Made by a program: the position numbers and the translations under genes. The notes beneath the pieces were generated by a model, which ran no database searches, had not been told where the DNA came from, and was given only the letters and a program-made list of their open reading frames with translations. A stretch of 64,000 nt of DNA. Source: Chloroflexi bacterium TSY. GTDB taxonomy: Bacteria; Chloroflexota; Anaerolineae; Caldilineales; Caldilineaceae. Position 1 is the first letter of the stretch. Each line of letters starts with the position of its first letter. Of the stretch, positions 1-8,826 are shown piece by piece. The stretch is from assembly GCA_019217005.1 (NCBI GenBank), contig JAHBNG010000071.1:1-64000 (forward strand), given 5' to 3'.

Positions 1-336
1 TTGAAGATCACAGTGGATTTCTAAGAACTGATTTAGGGAGAGCGCAACGTTGTGTACTGGAACTAAAAACTGCTGTCCACGCTCCATCTTTTCAGCCATA
101 GAGAGATAACGGCTAAAGGTAATCCACTCTTTATCTTCAATCCTAACCCCAGAAAAAGCATAGGCCGAAAATCCAGGACTATCTGAGAAGTAATCACCAA
201 TAAAAGTAGACATACGAAGTGATCCATGCGCCATTTGCTGGGACATGGATGACGCGCAAACGGCAAATCTGCCGCCACGGACGCCATTATCAAACACGCG
301 ACCATAGACAAATTGCTGAGCTTCGACAGTTCTCAT
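1..336 (-). CDS. N-terminus of a GAP1-like (GTPase-associated protein 1) protein, partial
   Basis: The gene begins with ATG at 336 and runs without a stop off the left edge, giving 112 residues. A Shine-Dalgarno AGGTGA lies about 6 nt upstream on the minus strand. The N-terminus has a Q-Q-x-x-Y-G motif followed by Gly/Arg-rich and Ser-rich segments (near residues 7-32). This resembles, by memory of the family pattern, the N-terminal domain of GAP1, large proteins encoded beside TRAFAC-type GTPases in bacterial conflict loci. The upstream neighbour is a broken TRAFAC-type GTPase, which supports that reading by context. An IS701-type element inserted 18 bp upstream of the start has separated it from the rest of the operon but left its ribosome binding site. 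It could equally be an unrelated uncharacterised protein. Confidence 0.45.
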   Translation of the reverse strand, partial: MRTVEAQQFVYGRVFDNGVRGGRFAVCASSMSQQMAHGSLRMSTFIGDYFSDSPGFSAYAFSGVRIEDKEWITFSRYLSMAEKMERGQQFLVPVHNVALSLNQFLEIHCDLQ

Positions 337-350
337 TTTTTCACCTGATA

Positions 351-1951
351 TTAATACTACTGTGCATCAAGTAAAGGCTCGATAATGTTCGATTTTTGCA
401 CAAGATAATGCGAGCGTTTAGCGGAAGCAAGACGACGTTGCTTGTAGCGAAGGCGCTCGATAGTCTCAGCGAGTGTCAAGACAGGTTTAGGCAGAACGGC
501 ATGGAGAAGTTCAACAACCTGTGGCAAAGTGAAGCGAGGGCATCATATTTGAGGAAAAACTGAGAACGAGCCAAGAAACCAAAGGCCAAAATGACTAAGG
601 TCATATGATGATGCCAACCAGCCAACTGCGAGTTTCATATTCGTTGAGTCCGAGAAACTGCTTGGCTTGTTCAAAAATGGTTTCAATGGGCCAACGCAAA
701 GCAGAAACAGTGGCGAAGTCATCCAAGGAAGTCTCAAGGGGTGCATTGGAGAGAAAGTATTGCAGAGAGCAATCGGGATTGCGGCGGACGATGAGCCAGA
801 GAGCAGAACCGGGAGCCATTGCGGACAGAGACAATGCGGCGACAAGCAATGGAAGCAACGATGAAGCCCTTGGAGCCCTCTTTGAGAACATGCTGTTGCC
901 ACTCATGCTCCTGGAAGGTGTCAGCGAGTTGAGCAACGGTGAGAGGCGTAGGTTCACCAGGCCGGACGAGCTTGGAAGCTTTGCGCCCGCGTCCAGATGA
1001 TGCGGGCAGATGAGGTCTGGGGCTGGAGGTCCAGACACGAGTCTCTTTGGGCACTTCAGCAAAGTAGCTGTAAGCGGTTTGGCCATCAATGCAGTCAAGC
1101 AGATGAGTATCTTTGCCAAAGGCTTCATCCATAGTGATCCAGCGGATGGGCAACGCACCAGGGCGTGCGTCTGCTCAATCATGGACCAAGCCAATTCATT
1201 TTTTGTTTGGAAGGTCAGGTCAGTGGGAAGACCGGTTTTGTACCGCTTCTCTGCATACTCATCACTAAACCATTCTTGGGGATATACAACCGACAGTTCA
1301 GTAAGGTATAGCCATGAGCTATTATATCCCAGGAAGACTCCCGACAGTTGGCGATCTTGCCCAGTTCGCCACACCGCTGCCGCTTGACGCCCACTGACTC
1401 TTCTCCTTGCTTGGAATGTCGCTCCCATCCAGGAGTAAGACGCCATTTGCGTCTCCCAACAACTCACCTGTCTGTCGAGTATGTTCCGCCAGCATCGCTT
1501 CACCGCTCCAGCGCTCTGACCCACAAAGCTTTGCAGGGGCGTACACCGATTCTCCTACTGTCGCCAGCGCGATGTTCTCGGCCGATTTGCGTTTGATTTC
1601 GGGGTCTAACAAGCCTCGCATGTAGTGGTACGCATGCTCTCTCTGAGCCACATGGCTGAAGTATGGACTATATATGGCATGATACTCCTGGAGTTGGTCG
1701 GCCAGTGCCGCCAGTTGCTCTTCTGTCAGTTCCAGCAGCGGCGGGCTTTCCAGTTGGCTGTAGTCATATTGATTGACTGCTTGAGCAAGTTTCATCTTGA
1801 TTTCCTTTCATCGAAGACTGCTTCATTTTATTGGCTCTTCAGTCTATCTCATTTTTCCTTTGCATTCTGTTTGCGTTTTGTTAGCAATATGCCCAGAAAT
1901 ATAACGAATTTCCTTTGTGTTTCACAATATATTGCTGCACAGTAGTATTAA
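351..1951 (-). mobile_element. IS701-type insertion sequence with TTAA target duplication
   Basis: The element proper is 355-1947 (1593 bp). It is bounded by 12-bp terminal inverted repeats, TACTACTGTGCA at 355-366 and its complement at 1936-1947, flanked by direct TTAA repeats at 351-354 and 1948-1951. A 4-bp target of the YTAR type is what IS701-family elements use, in agreement with the transposase type. It landed between the end of the GTPase gene (2106) and the start of the GAP1-like gene (336). Its transposase has several frameshifts, so the copy is probably immobile. Confidence 0.85.
357..1795 (-). pseudogene. IS701-family DDE transposase, multiply frameshifted
   Basis: The start is ATG at 1795. 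The N-terminal 150 codons are open and include the first catalytic region (LLDGSDIPSK). The middle and C-terminal parts follow in different frames: VFLGYNSSWLYL, then WITMDEAFG with the second Asp, then the hallmark RWPIETIFEQAKQFLGLNEY segment carrying the catalytic Glu, then a C-terminal region ending at a TAG inside the left inverted repeat. At least four frame changes are needed to read through, near 1400, 1150, 890-620 and 560. The reconstructed protein would be about 470 residues, normal for IS701 transposases. Call based on motif order and the TTAA target. Confidence 0.85.
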
Positions 1952-2479
1952 GTTAACCCGCGCAAGACATCATTAGAGTTCATCAGGATTGAACATTTCT
2001 GCCTGATGACTGTTCTCTTTCTCAAAGAGAAACTTTGAATCCTTATCATGTCTAGTAGGGCGACGGAAAACTACCGCTTTCAACACAACTGCACGATACG
2101 TCTAGTCAGCTCTCTCTGAATAGCTCAGTAACAATATCCATTACGCCATATGGCTGAATGTTGTGCTCCGGGCGGATTCTCAAGTCAGAGGTAACAGGTG
2201 TTTCATATTGACTGCCATCGTAGAATGGACCAACGGCAGAGAAGGCATGCCAGGAATAATTGGACGGTGGAATGTAACGCTCAATTTCATTAATGACTTG
2301 TGTGCCGAAGACTTGTGTGGCAAACTGGGTGATGTTTTCCCTGTGCTCCCAGATTTCAGGCAAGTCACACTTACTAACTCGATAGTTGTGAAATGAATAT
2401 TTTCCAAATTTGACAAAAGAGACAAAAGTCATCTCAATAGATTGCATCAAGAAAAAAGTGCGAAAAAGGAGCCATCAAG

Positions 2480-4050
2480 ATGCAATTGCCGATAGTGAAT
2501 GTAGCGCCACTGGTCAGGGAGCATAGCGAAACCTTTCGTTCAGTATTTGCCAATCGTAAACAGTTTCGCCACTTTGAAAACTATCTGACGGGTCTGATGG
2601 TCTTGGACAACAAAAGCATGGCAAATATTGCCCGTTGCATTCTAGATAGTGCAGATAAGACGAATATATCACGGTATTTGAGTGAAGCTCCTTGGCGAGC
2701 CGAAAAAACTCAATGATGAGCGTATAGGTTACATGAAGTCAGAGACAGCACAATACCAACGTTCAGAGTCAGAATCGGTATTAGCGATTGACGATACACT
2801 ATGTGAACACGTGGGAAGTCTGTTCGAGTATATCGATACACACTACAATCATAGCAATGGTCAGCATCCACTGGCTCATAACTTAGTCACAAGTCACTAT
2901 GTCAGTGGCGCTGTTCGTTTTCCGGTCGATGCAAGTATCTACCGACGGTACGAAGAGTTTACCGACTGGGAAGCATTTGTGGAAAACCATTTCCCAGTGA
3001 CTGAGATTCCCAAGAAAAAGAAAGAACGAACCGCTTTTCATAAACGAGTGGATAGCCACCTATTAACTGACCCCGCCTTTCGAGGGCTAGACGAAGCGTT
3101 TAAGACCAAGATAACCATTGCCAGTGAACTGGTTGAAAAAGCTGTTGAACGAACCCTTATCTTTGGTTGGGCTCTCTTCGATGGTTGGTATCTCGCTCCA
3201 GATCTTCTAGCTGTACTCGATCGTCTGAATAAAGATTGGATCAGCATCTTGAAGTGCAATCGCAATCTGGAGACAAATAGCTTTCGTTTGCGAGATGAAG
3301 ACGGTCAGCCGATAACTTTCGAGGGGCCACATATTAAAGTCAAAGAGTTGGTCCCCTACATCCCCCAGAATGCCTACAAACCTGTCACCATTGATGGTCG
3401 TACTTACGGGGTGGTTCATTTTAGGCGGACAATTAGGTTTACATTTTTGCAAAGAGAAAAGATGTTTATATTTTCTACTTTGAGCCATGCTCAGGCAGAA
3501 AATGACCTCATATAGATTTTTATCTATGTATCAAAAGTGTAAACCTAATTCTGAACCACCCCCCGTACTTACTATACCTTTACCATGACTGTGCGTATCC
3601 CTTCTATCGGCAAGGTACGCATCGTGATTAGTTTTGATAATCCTGAATTGCAAGGCAATTAGGCCGTTTTAGTGACCAATCGCACTGATTGTAATGCCAA
3701 ACGCATTCTCTCGATTTACCTGCTTCGTTGGCCTATCGAGACGGTTTATCAGGATGGTAAACAACTGCTTGGCCTTGATGAATATTGCATGCGAACTGCC
3801 CACGCCTTTCAAAAAACATTGGTCTCTGGTCTTCGTGGCTTATTCTCTCTTGCACCTTGATTGTTTGGGACCATCATTGGCTAAAACTCAATTCTCGCCC
3901 AGCAAATCCCTTGGTGAGGCTACTCGGCAGCAAGCTCAGTCACTAATTCAAGATCTCATCTTGACTGCACATCATGCCTTGAATGACGGACAGGAGATTG
4001 CAGAGGTCTTCGCTACCCTTTTCGCCAAACAGCAGGCCTGCTCTGCTTAA
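2480..4050 (+). pseudogene. DDE transposase of copy 1, inactivated
   Basis: Reads MQLPIVNVAPLV from ATG 2480. A run of six A's near 2702-2707 (five in copy 2) shifts the frame after residue 75. The main body then runs from 2682 with AIDDTLCEHVGSLFEYIDTH (first Asp region) and LIFGWALFDGWYLAPD, until the nested 155-bp element at 3408 breaks it. The C-terminal part has RWPIETVYQDGKQLLGLDEY with the catalytic Glu. A TAG near 3662 and another poly-A frameshift near 3810 add further damage. Together this is a DDE (RNase H-fold) transposase of about 455 residues when intact. The family label IS4/IS701-like rests on motif style; the target length does not settle it. Confidence 0.85.
3408..3563. repeat. 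155-bp nonautonomous inverted-repeat element (family M155), copy 1
   Basis: Ends are GGGGTGGTTCA and TGAACCACCCC. CGTACTTAC flanks both sides (3399-3407 and 3564-3572), a sequence that occurs once in the uninterrupted transposase of copy 2 near 31867. The element is therefore a secondary insertion into an IS. A second copy lies at 17846-18000, differing by one base in length. Confidence 0.9.
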
Positions 4051-4969
4051 TTTTGACTTTGTCAAATCCGGCACCTGCTCAAAATACAACTATCGAGTTA
4101 CTAATACAAAAGGCAAACTCGTATGAATGAATCCGGCCTCTAGATAGATTAGAATCATTCTGTCGAAGGAGACTAAACAGTTGGATTGCATTTTTGAAGT
4201 ATTCGATTGGCCGGATGGGCTTTCCGTGAGATTCAAGAGGGCGTCGCGTTGGTAAAAAAGGCTCTGCATCAAAGAGGCAGATAATTTTTTCACATCTGCG
4301 TAACTCGTAAAAGGGGTGAAGGATTCCTGGATTGTCTGCCCGCCAGCGCTTTGGATCTCTAAATGCCTCACCGCTTGCGTCGATAAAGGTTAGCTTAAAA
4401 TCCTTGGGTTCTGAACTAAACTTTCTTTTGGGTTGAGGTTTAGAACGGCTGCTCCTACGCCACAAAAGAGGGTTGCGACTTTGCGGAACTTCCACATCGT
4501 CTTCGGGATCATAATACAATTCATACTCATAAATCGTTACTTCGTCTTCGATGGTTGGCGGTGGAAAATTACGGTCTTCAAAAACCATCTCATAGGATGA
4601 GACAATAAAACTGTTAGAGTCTTCACCAGTCCCATAGATGCGCCAGCCATTCTTATTCATAACATGGTATAAGATAGCGAGGAATGTTGTTTTGCCTGAA
4701 CTAATCGTACCCCAAAGACCGATACGTCCCGGTTCAATCGCAATCTGCTGTTCGTCAGTTTCCCACACGCGTTCAGAATTTGTTGGTGCGCGATGATCTT
4801 GTCTACTCTGCCCCTCCTCGAGGGGGCGATTGCTATCATCATACACATCTCGAAAATCGAAATTATAGTCATCGCTTTCAGGAACCACTTCGGAATTTTC
4901 ATTCACATCCAAATATGATCCGTCAGGCAATTGGACACTGTCGATCATATCGTCACGTTTGTCGGTCAT

Positions 4970-5389
4970 GGGGGTTACCTCCATCTGTGTAAATTCGAGT
5001 GTGCACCACAAAGCGTGTAAATGAACACTGCTCAGTCAGAGAACCGCTGCAATTACACACTTTGGGACATACTCCCGTAAATTCGACTAACTAATAAATT
5101 GCTGGAACGAGGATACTATTTCGATTCGTCAGGATCTTCAGGGGTGACAATCATATGTCATCTCTGGCATGACAGGACACTTCGACACAATCTTTTTACT
5201 TTAGAGATGACGCTACGAATGACAAAATGTTTCGTTCACCCTATATATCTTGTTGAGCCTTTCTTTGATTATCTATCGCTGATTTTAGACCATTCCAGAG
5301 AAATGAGTCCCGAATGTGCCAAGTCGATTTCTCTGGAATGGCTTGAGCTTTTCCAGCTCAAATTAGGGATTTTGATTGTTGGAAAAGCC
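4970..5389. other. 420-bp intergenic region between SPFH and GTPase genes
   Basis: No gene is seen. It holds two repeat-family members: the hairpin at 5001-5073 and the double hairpin at 5288-5395. The first ends about 20 nt upstream of the GTPase Shine-Dalgarno (4978-4982 complement); the second abuts the stop codon of the SPFH gene. This is the only long gap in the operon after the AAA genes, so the GTPase and GAP1-like genes may be transcribed or regulated separately. Confidence 0.6.
5001..5073. repeat. CACAAAGTGTGTAAAT hairpin repeat, copy 1
   Basis: An imperfect palindrome: CACAAAGCGTGTAAATG pairs with the downstream ATTACACACTTTGGGAC, around a loop containing CAGTCAGAGAACCGCTG. Near-identical copies lie at 31126-31192 and 49445-49523, and a fragment at about 35211-35232. 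Position just upstream of the GTPase start could make it a leader structure, but the wide distribution argues for a dispersed repeat. Confidence 0.8.
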
Positions 5390-5395
5390 TTAGTT
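5288..5395. repeat. CCATTCCAGAGAAAT double-hairpin repeat, copy 1
   Basis: Two adjacent stems are visible: CCATTCCAGAGAAAT with ATTTCTCTGGAATGG, then GCTTTTCCA with TGGAAAAGC. The same pair recurs at 50650-50755 between two ABC permease genes. Here it sits at the 3' end of the SPFH gene and could end or attenuate transcription. Confidence 0.8.
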
Positions 5396-7111
5396 AGGAG
5401 AAACATCCGTATGTTGTAACATAAGAGCCGCAAGATCAATGATGACCATACCAGAATGTGACTTTGCAACTGCAACCAAATGCTGAGCAGAATGAAAAGC
5501 CACCGACGTGATCATTTCAGAATCATTCATGGGAAGTTGAAAATTTAATGCAAAATTGCCGTCCTTATTGAACGTTTTGATATGGCCTGATCGATCGAAA
5601 AGACACAATGTCTCATTGCCAACCTCAATTGCGCTAATGATATCGCCAGGCATTGACATAAAGTGCACGAGCTTCTCTTGGCTGGGAGAATAGGTATAGA
5701 CGTCGCGACGATCTATCAGATAGGTGTTGCGATTCATATGTAAAAGTTTCAGCACACCCCGCTCCTTAATTGGCACCTCAACCAACTTAATTAGTTGCCC
5801 TTCCCAGTTAATCAGCGAACAAGTGCCATACACATCGCAGACCCATATTGTTTGATTCTGCCGATCGATGCTTATGGGTGTATCGACTCTTTGACTGGCA
5901 GTGTAAATCACTTCGTGTTCTAACGTATCTTGCCGAATACGATAAACCTCACCACTCATCTGATTACTATTGACGACATACAACCAGCCATTCTGTCCAA
6001 CAATCGGCATTCGCACAGCCCAATCAGACAATTGGGATACTTGAAGAAGCGTACCGTCTGTAACATCATAGCTGGAAATATTGCTGTGACTTCTATCATT
6101 CGATCGCGTAATAACGTAAAGGATCTGCTCTGCGCTATAAGGTGCAGATGTGGCAAAACCATTTAACTGAGTCGTATAGACAATTGCTGCTTTGTCAATT
6201 TGAAACACGATAAGCTCTTCTTCATTTACAATAACTGACCGATCATCAGCAGCAACATGGACGCCAACAACCGATGAAGAGAATGTTGGCGCATAAATAG
6301 GAGATATGTCTCGATTCGTTTGACGATTCTGCAAGAATTCTGAAAGCTTATAGTAAGCTAAGTAATTTTTCTGCCCATGAGCGACAGCTGCCGTTAACCA
6401 GGTAGACACAAAATCTGTCTTGGATATATTGTGCGTCATTAACTCCAGGGCCCAACAATGTGATTCAAATTGATCCAACGCAATTGGTGTGCTTGAGTTT
6501 CGATCCCCAGGCTGCGGAGGTACAGACACAAATTCTTGATGATCTCTATCGATCTTATTGAATTCAAGATGATTGAGCCGCATTAACTGTATCCCTAAGT
6601 CCAACAGGTACGTGCGCAATACACTTTCAACCCCTTGTTCAATTTCTTTGTATGGACTGGACATGTTCTGCAGAATGTCCTGACCATAGGGGCTTAGTAT
6701 CTTTTGGATTGGTGTTGTCAACTCATTTCGAATTCGAGCCTCAACATCCTCAATGGAAAGAATTGCTTGACTTTCCAGAAATTGTAGAAAAAAGTGTTTT
6801 GGATCGACGATACGCACATTAAACGATAAGTCAATGCTGATTTGATCTTGGCCTTGAATCAACGGTTGAGGAATTGTTAAGTGGAATGTGTTTGGTCGTT
6901 GATTGATAATCCAAATCGGTGGCTGTCGACCCAAAAGCTTATCAAAACTGCTGCCGATCGTGTAATCTCCTGAAGTGGCGGCCAAGTGTAATCGCCCGGA
7001 TTTTTTCACGAGAACCGCGTGATTTGCTGGGATACTATATTTAGATATCCAACGTCCACGGATGTCGTTGTCTGTTAAACGCCAAGCTAATCTCTGCTTC
7101 GTTTCACTCAT
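5390..7111 (-). CDS. SPFH (band 7) domain fused to a beta-propeller-like domain
   Basis: 573 residues from ATG 7111, 11 bp after the stop of the AAA gene; an in-frame TTG at 7150 overlaps that gene and is less likely. Residues about 20-185 have the SPFH/prohibitin pattern: IPANHAVLVKKSGRLHL, a GDYTIG turn, NQRPNTFHL, a block with DLSFNVRIVDP, then helical segments ending in LLDLGIQLMRL. The rest (about 250-570) is rich in short beta strands with repeated SAEQILYV-, QNGWLYVV-, RQNQTIWV- and GNETLCLF-like blades, suggesting a six- or seven-bladed propeller. No transmembrane segment or signal peptide is evident. SPFH proteins scaffold membrane microdomains; the propeller would add protein binding. 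The context suggests it positions the ESCRT-like and GTPase partners at a membrane. Domain assignments are by eye. Confidence 0.7.
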   Translation of the reverse strand: MSETKQRLAWRLTDNDIRGRWISKYSIPANHAVLVKKSGRLHLAATSGDYTIGSSFDKLLGRQPPIWIINQRPNTFHLTIPQPLIQGQDQISIDLSFNVRIVDPKHFFLQFLESQAILSIEDVEARIRNELTTPIQKILSPYGQDILQNMSSPYKEIEQGVESVLRTYLLDLGIQLMRLNHLEFNKIDRDHQEFVSVPPQPGDRNSSTPIALDQFESHCWALELMTHNISKTDFVSTWLTAAVAHGQKNYLAYYKLSEFLQNRQTNRDISPIYAPTFSSSVVGVHVAADDRSVIVNEEELIVFQIDKAAIVYTTQLNGFATSAPYSAEQILYVITRSNDRSHSNISSYDVTDGTLLQVSQLSDWAVRMPIVGQNGWLYVVNSNQMSGEVYRIRQDTLEHEVIYTASQRVDTPISIDRQNQTIWVCDVYGTCSLINWEGQLIKLVEVPIKERGVLKLLHMNRNTYLIDRRDVYTYSPSQEKLVHFMSMPGDIISAIEVGNETLCLFDRSGHIKTFNKDGNFALNFQLPMNDSEMITSVAFHSAQHLVAVAKSHSGMVIIDLAALMLQHTDVSPN

Positions 7112-7121
7112 TTGATAGGTC

Positions 7122-8234
7122 TCAAGACTGTCGCTGCCCAAATTGCTCAAATCGACGGAGCATCTGTTCTGAAACAGAAGGGGCTATTTCGTTATAAGCT
7201 ACTTCAAAGTCACTCCACTCGATATTTCGTTCGGTGCCTCGTTCAACTGCATCCATAAAGGCCAATGTACTGGCACGCAAACAGATTTGTGCAATATCTG
7301 CGCCGCTATACCCAATCAATTTATCTGCTAATAAATCAAGATCTACATCGTCATCAAGCGGTCGCTCTTGCAAATTCAAGGCTAATATCTGTCGGCGTCC
7401 ATCTAAATCCGGCAATGGAACATAGATTTTTTCATCAAATCGTCCAGGTCTTAGAGCCGCCGGATCAATACTCCACGGTTCATTTGTCGCCCCAATCAGC
7501 AGTAATCCAGACGAATGACCTTCAAAGCCTTCTAATTCGGTCAAAAATTGAGGGACAATACGCTGCATCACTGTAGACGAACTCCGACGACGTTTTGGCA
7601 ACAAAGCATCAATTTCATCGAGAAAGATCACTGCTCGTTCAACGCTGCGTGCCGAATCAAACAAGCGTTGAATATTCTGCTCTGCCTCTCCTACCCATTT
7701 ACTCATCAGATCGGATGGTTTTGCTACGAAAAAGGCTGCATCTAGTTCTCCAGCCGTTGATCGAGCGATCAAAGTCTTCCCTGTCCCGGGAGGTCCATAA
7801 AGTAAAATGCCTCCACCAGATCGAATACTAAATTTCGCCGCGTGTTCAGGATGGCTGAAGGGATAAATTAGCTTCAACTTTATCTGTTCCTTGACCCTCT
7901 CAAGCCCCGCCACATCTTTAAATTGAACCGTAGGGCGTTCAGCAATCAACCACGGTGCTGGGCTTTCATCGACCTGAGGCACAGAAGCCGCAGCGGGTTT
8001 CGTTTGTTTTTGCTTTGTCGCAAACTTTTTAATTAAATTTGCCTGATGAAGGACTTTTTGGGCCGTATCCAATCGAATGCGATCTAAAGGTGGCGACGAT
8101 TGTTGGGCTGCAGAAATAAGACATTTTGCTGCTTGAGATAGACATTGTTCGGCTCGCACAAAATCTTGATCTTGGTATGCTCTTTGGGCATTAATTAATA
8201 ATTCTTTTGATTGCTCCAAATCCGAACGCATCAT
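7122..8234 (-). CDS. Vps4-like AAA ATPase with N-terminal MIT-like helical domain
   Basis: 370 residues from ATG 8234 (or the adjacent ATG 8231), starting 1 bp after the stop of the preceding gene, with AAGGA upstream. Residues 5-75 form amphipathic helices with an A-x-x-A-Y-x-x-x-D-F-x-x-A-E-Q pattern like the MIT domain of Vps4. A linker rich in Lys/Pro leads to a single AAA domain: Walker A GPPGTGKT at 147-154, pore-loop region around SDLMSKWVGEAE, Walker B VIFLDEID at 202-209, sensor 1 ATNEPW, and an intact second region of homology LRPGRFDEKIYVPLPD. The C-terminus SVSEQMLRRFEQFGQ matches the terminal helix of Vps4, katanin and spastin-type meiotic-clade AAA proteins. Predicted role: ATP-driven disassembly of the ESCRT-III-like polymers encoded beside it. 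All key ATPase residues are present. Confidence 0.8.
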   Translation of the reverse strand: MMRSDLEQSKELLINAQRAYQDQDFVRAEQCLSQAAKCLISAAQQSSPPLDRIRLDTAQKVLHQANLIKKFATKQKQTKPAAASVPQVDESPAPWLIAERPTVQFKDVAGLERVKEQIKLKLIYPFSHPEHAAKFSIRSGGGILLYGPPGTGKTLIARSTAGELDAAFFVAKPSDLMSKWVGEAEQNIQRLFDSARSVERAVIFLDEIDALLPKRRRSSSTVMQRIVPQFLTELEGFEGHSSGLLLIGATNEPWSIDPAALRPGRFDEKIYVPLPDLDGRRQILALNLQERPLDDDVDLDLLADKLIGYSGADIAQICLRASTLAFMDAVERGTERNIEWSDFEVAYNEIAPSVSEQMLRRFEQFGQRQS

Positions 8235-8235
8235 C

Positions 8236-8826
8236 TCAATCCTTGCGACTCAACATTCCGTCTATCTGTTTTAGCGTTTCGTTGATTTCTGTGTCTATGG
8301 AAGAATCTGAGTCATTTTCCGCTTCCTTTTTTACTTGGGCCAATATTTCTTGGAATTCATTAGCGCTTTCCTGATTAGAATTGCTCAGCATATCATCCAT
8401 TGTGGATTGAAAATCTTCCAGCCGGTCTTCAAGTTCTTCCGCAGCAAGAAGACTACGCTCTAACTTTGCCTGTATACGTGATAGATCTATCGGGTCCGCA
8501 CTGGCAAGAATAGAGTCAGCCATAGAGTCAAATGCCTTTGTGAACTCGGCGCTCGCCACCACTTGATCTCTTTGAGCCTCAATCATATCAAAGTAAAGCA
8601 TACGTCGCTCCCAGTTATTGATATCGGCGCGTGTAGACAGAATGAGCGTAACCAAACGCTGCAGCAGTTCACGATCTCCCAAGTGGTATGCTTTTTTCGA
8701 CAAGTCCCAATAGGTTTGGAGTTGTGATTTCTGATCTTTGATATGACGCTCTGCTTTTCGTCTGCCTTGTTTTACCTGCAATCGTCTCTCGATCTCTTTC
8801 TCTTGTTTGGACTTAAAAAGACGCAT
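8236..8826 (-). CDS. ESCRT-III-like (Snf7/CHMP-type) helical protein
   Basis: 196 residues from ATG 8826, chosen because GGAG lies 5 nt upstream; an in-frame TTG at 8901 lies further inside the AAA gene. It overlaps the 3' end of the upstream AAA gene by 14 bp. The N-terminal 35 residues are strongly basic (MRLFKSKQEK), then two long helices with a hairpin-like arrangement (about 30-95), a further helical segment (110-145), and an acidic C-terminal tail ending in a short helix (DTEINETLKQIDGML). Basic N-half, acidic tail and a terminal Leu-rich helix are the layout of ESCRT-III subunits, where the last helix is the MIM that binds the MIT domain of Vps4. Next to two MIT-like AAA ATPases this is persuasive but remains an inference; a PspA-like or plain coiled-coil protein is the alternative. 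Confidence 0.55.
   Translation of the reverse strand: MRLFKSKQEKEIERRLQVKQGRRKAERHIKDQKSQLQTYWDLSKKAYHLGDRELLQRLVTLILSTRADINNWERRMLYFDMIEAQRDQVVASAEFTKAFDSMADSILASADPIDLSRIQAKLERSLLAAEELEDRLEDFQSTMDDMLSNSNQESANEFQEILAQVKKEAENDSDSSIDTEINETLKQIDGMLSRKD

Larger units (their letters stand above)
2377..4098 (+). mobile_element. IS4/IS701-like insertion sequence, copy 1, carrying a nested 155-bp element
   Basis: The ends are 13-bp inverted repeats, ACTCGATAGTTGT at 2377-2389 and its complement at 4086-4098. TACTA is directly repeated outside (2372-2376 and 4099-4103); because the end bases are A/T the duplication could be read as 3, 5 or 7 bp. Total length is 1722 bp, reduced to about 1557 bp without the nested element at 3408-3563 and its duplication, which matches the second copy (1558 bp at 31333-32890). 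Compared with copy 2 it has one-base insertions in two poly-A runs and a TAT-to-TAG nonsense change near 3662. Confidence 0.9.
2106..4969 (-). pseudogene. TRAFAC-type GTPase gene split by an insertion sequence
   Basis: The start chosen is ATG 4969, preceded by GGAGG at good spacing; an in-frame TTG at 5011 has no such support. The N-terminal part shows a Walker A/G1 motif GTISSGKT (residues 87-94) and a G3 motif DASG (197-200). The reading frame is cut at 4099 by an IS. Joining across the IS with one copy of the TACTA duplication gives an uninterrupted 378-codon gene whose next residues are ISKCD (G4, about 290-293), followed by WHAFSAVG (G5) and the stop at 2106. An acidic N-terminal 80 residues precede the GTPase domain. 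The TRAFAC-like GTPases of GAP1-type loci are the closest match I know. As it stands, only a protein lacking G4/G5 could be made. Its partners upstream are the SPFH and ESCRT-like genes. Confidence 0.8.
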
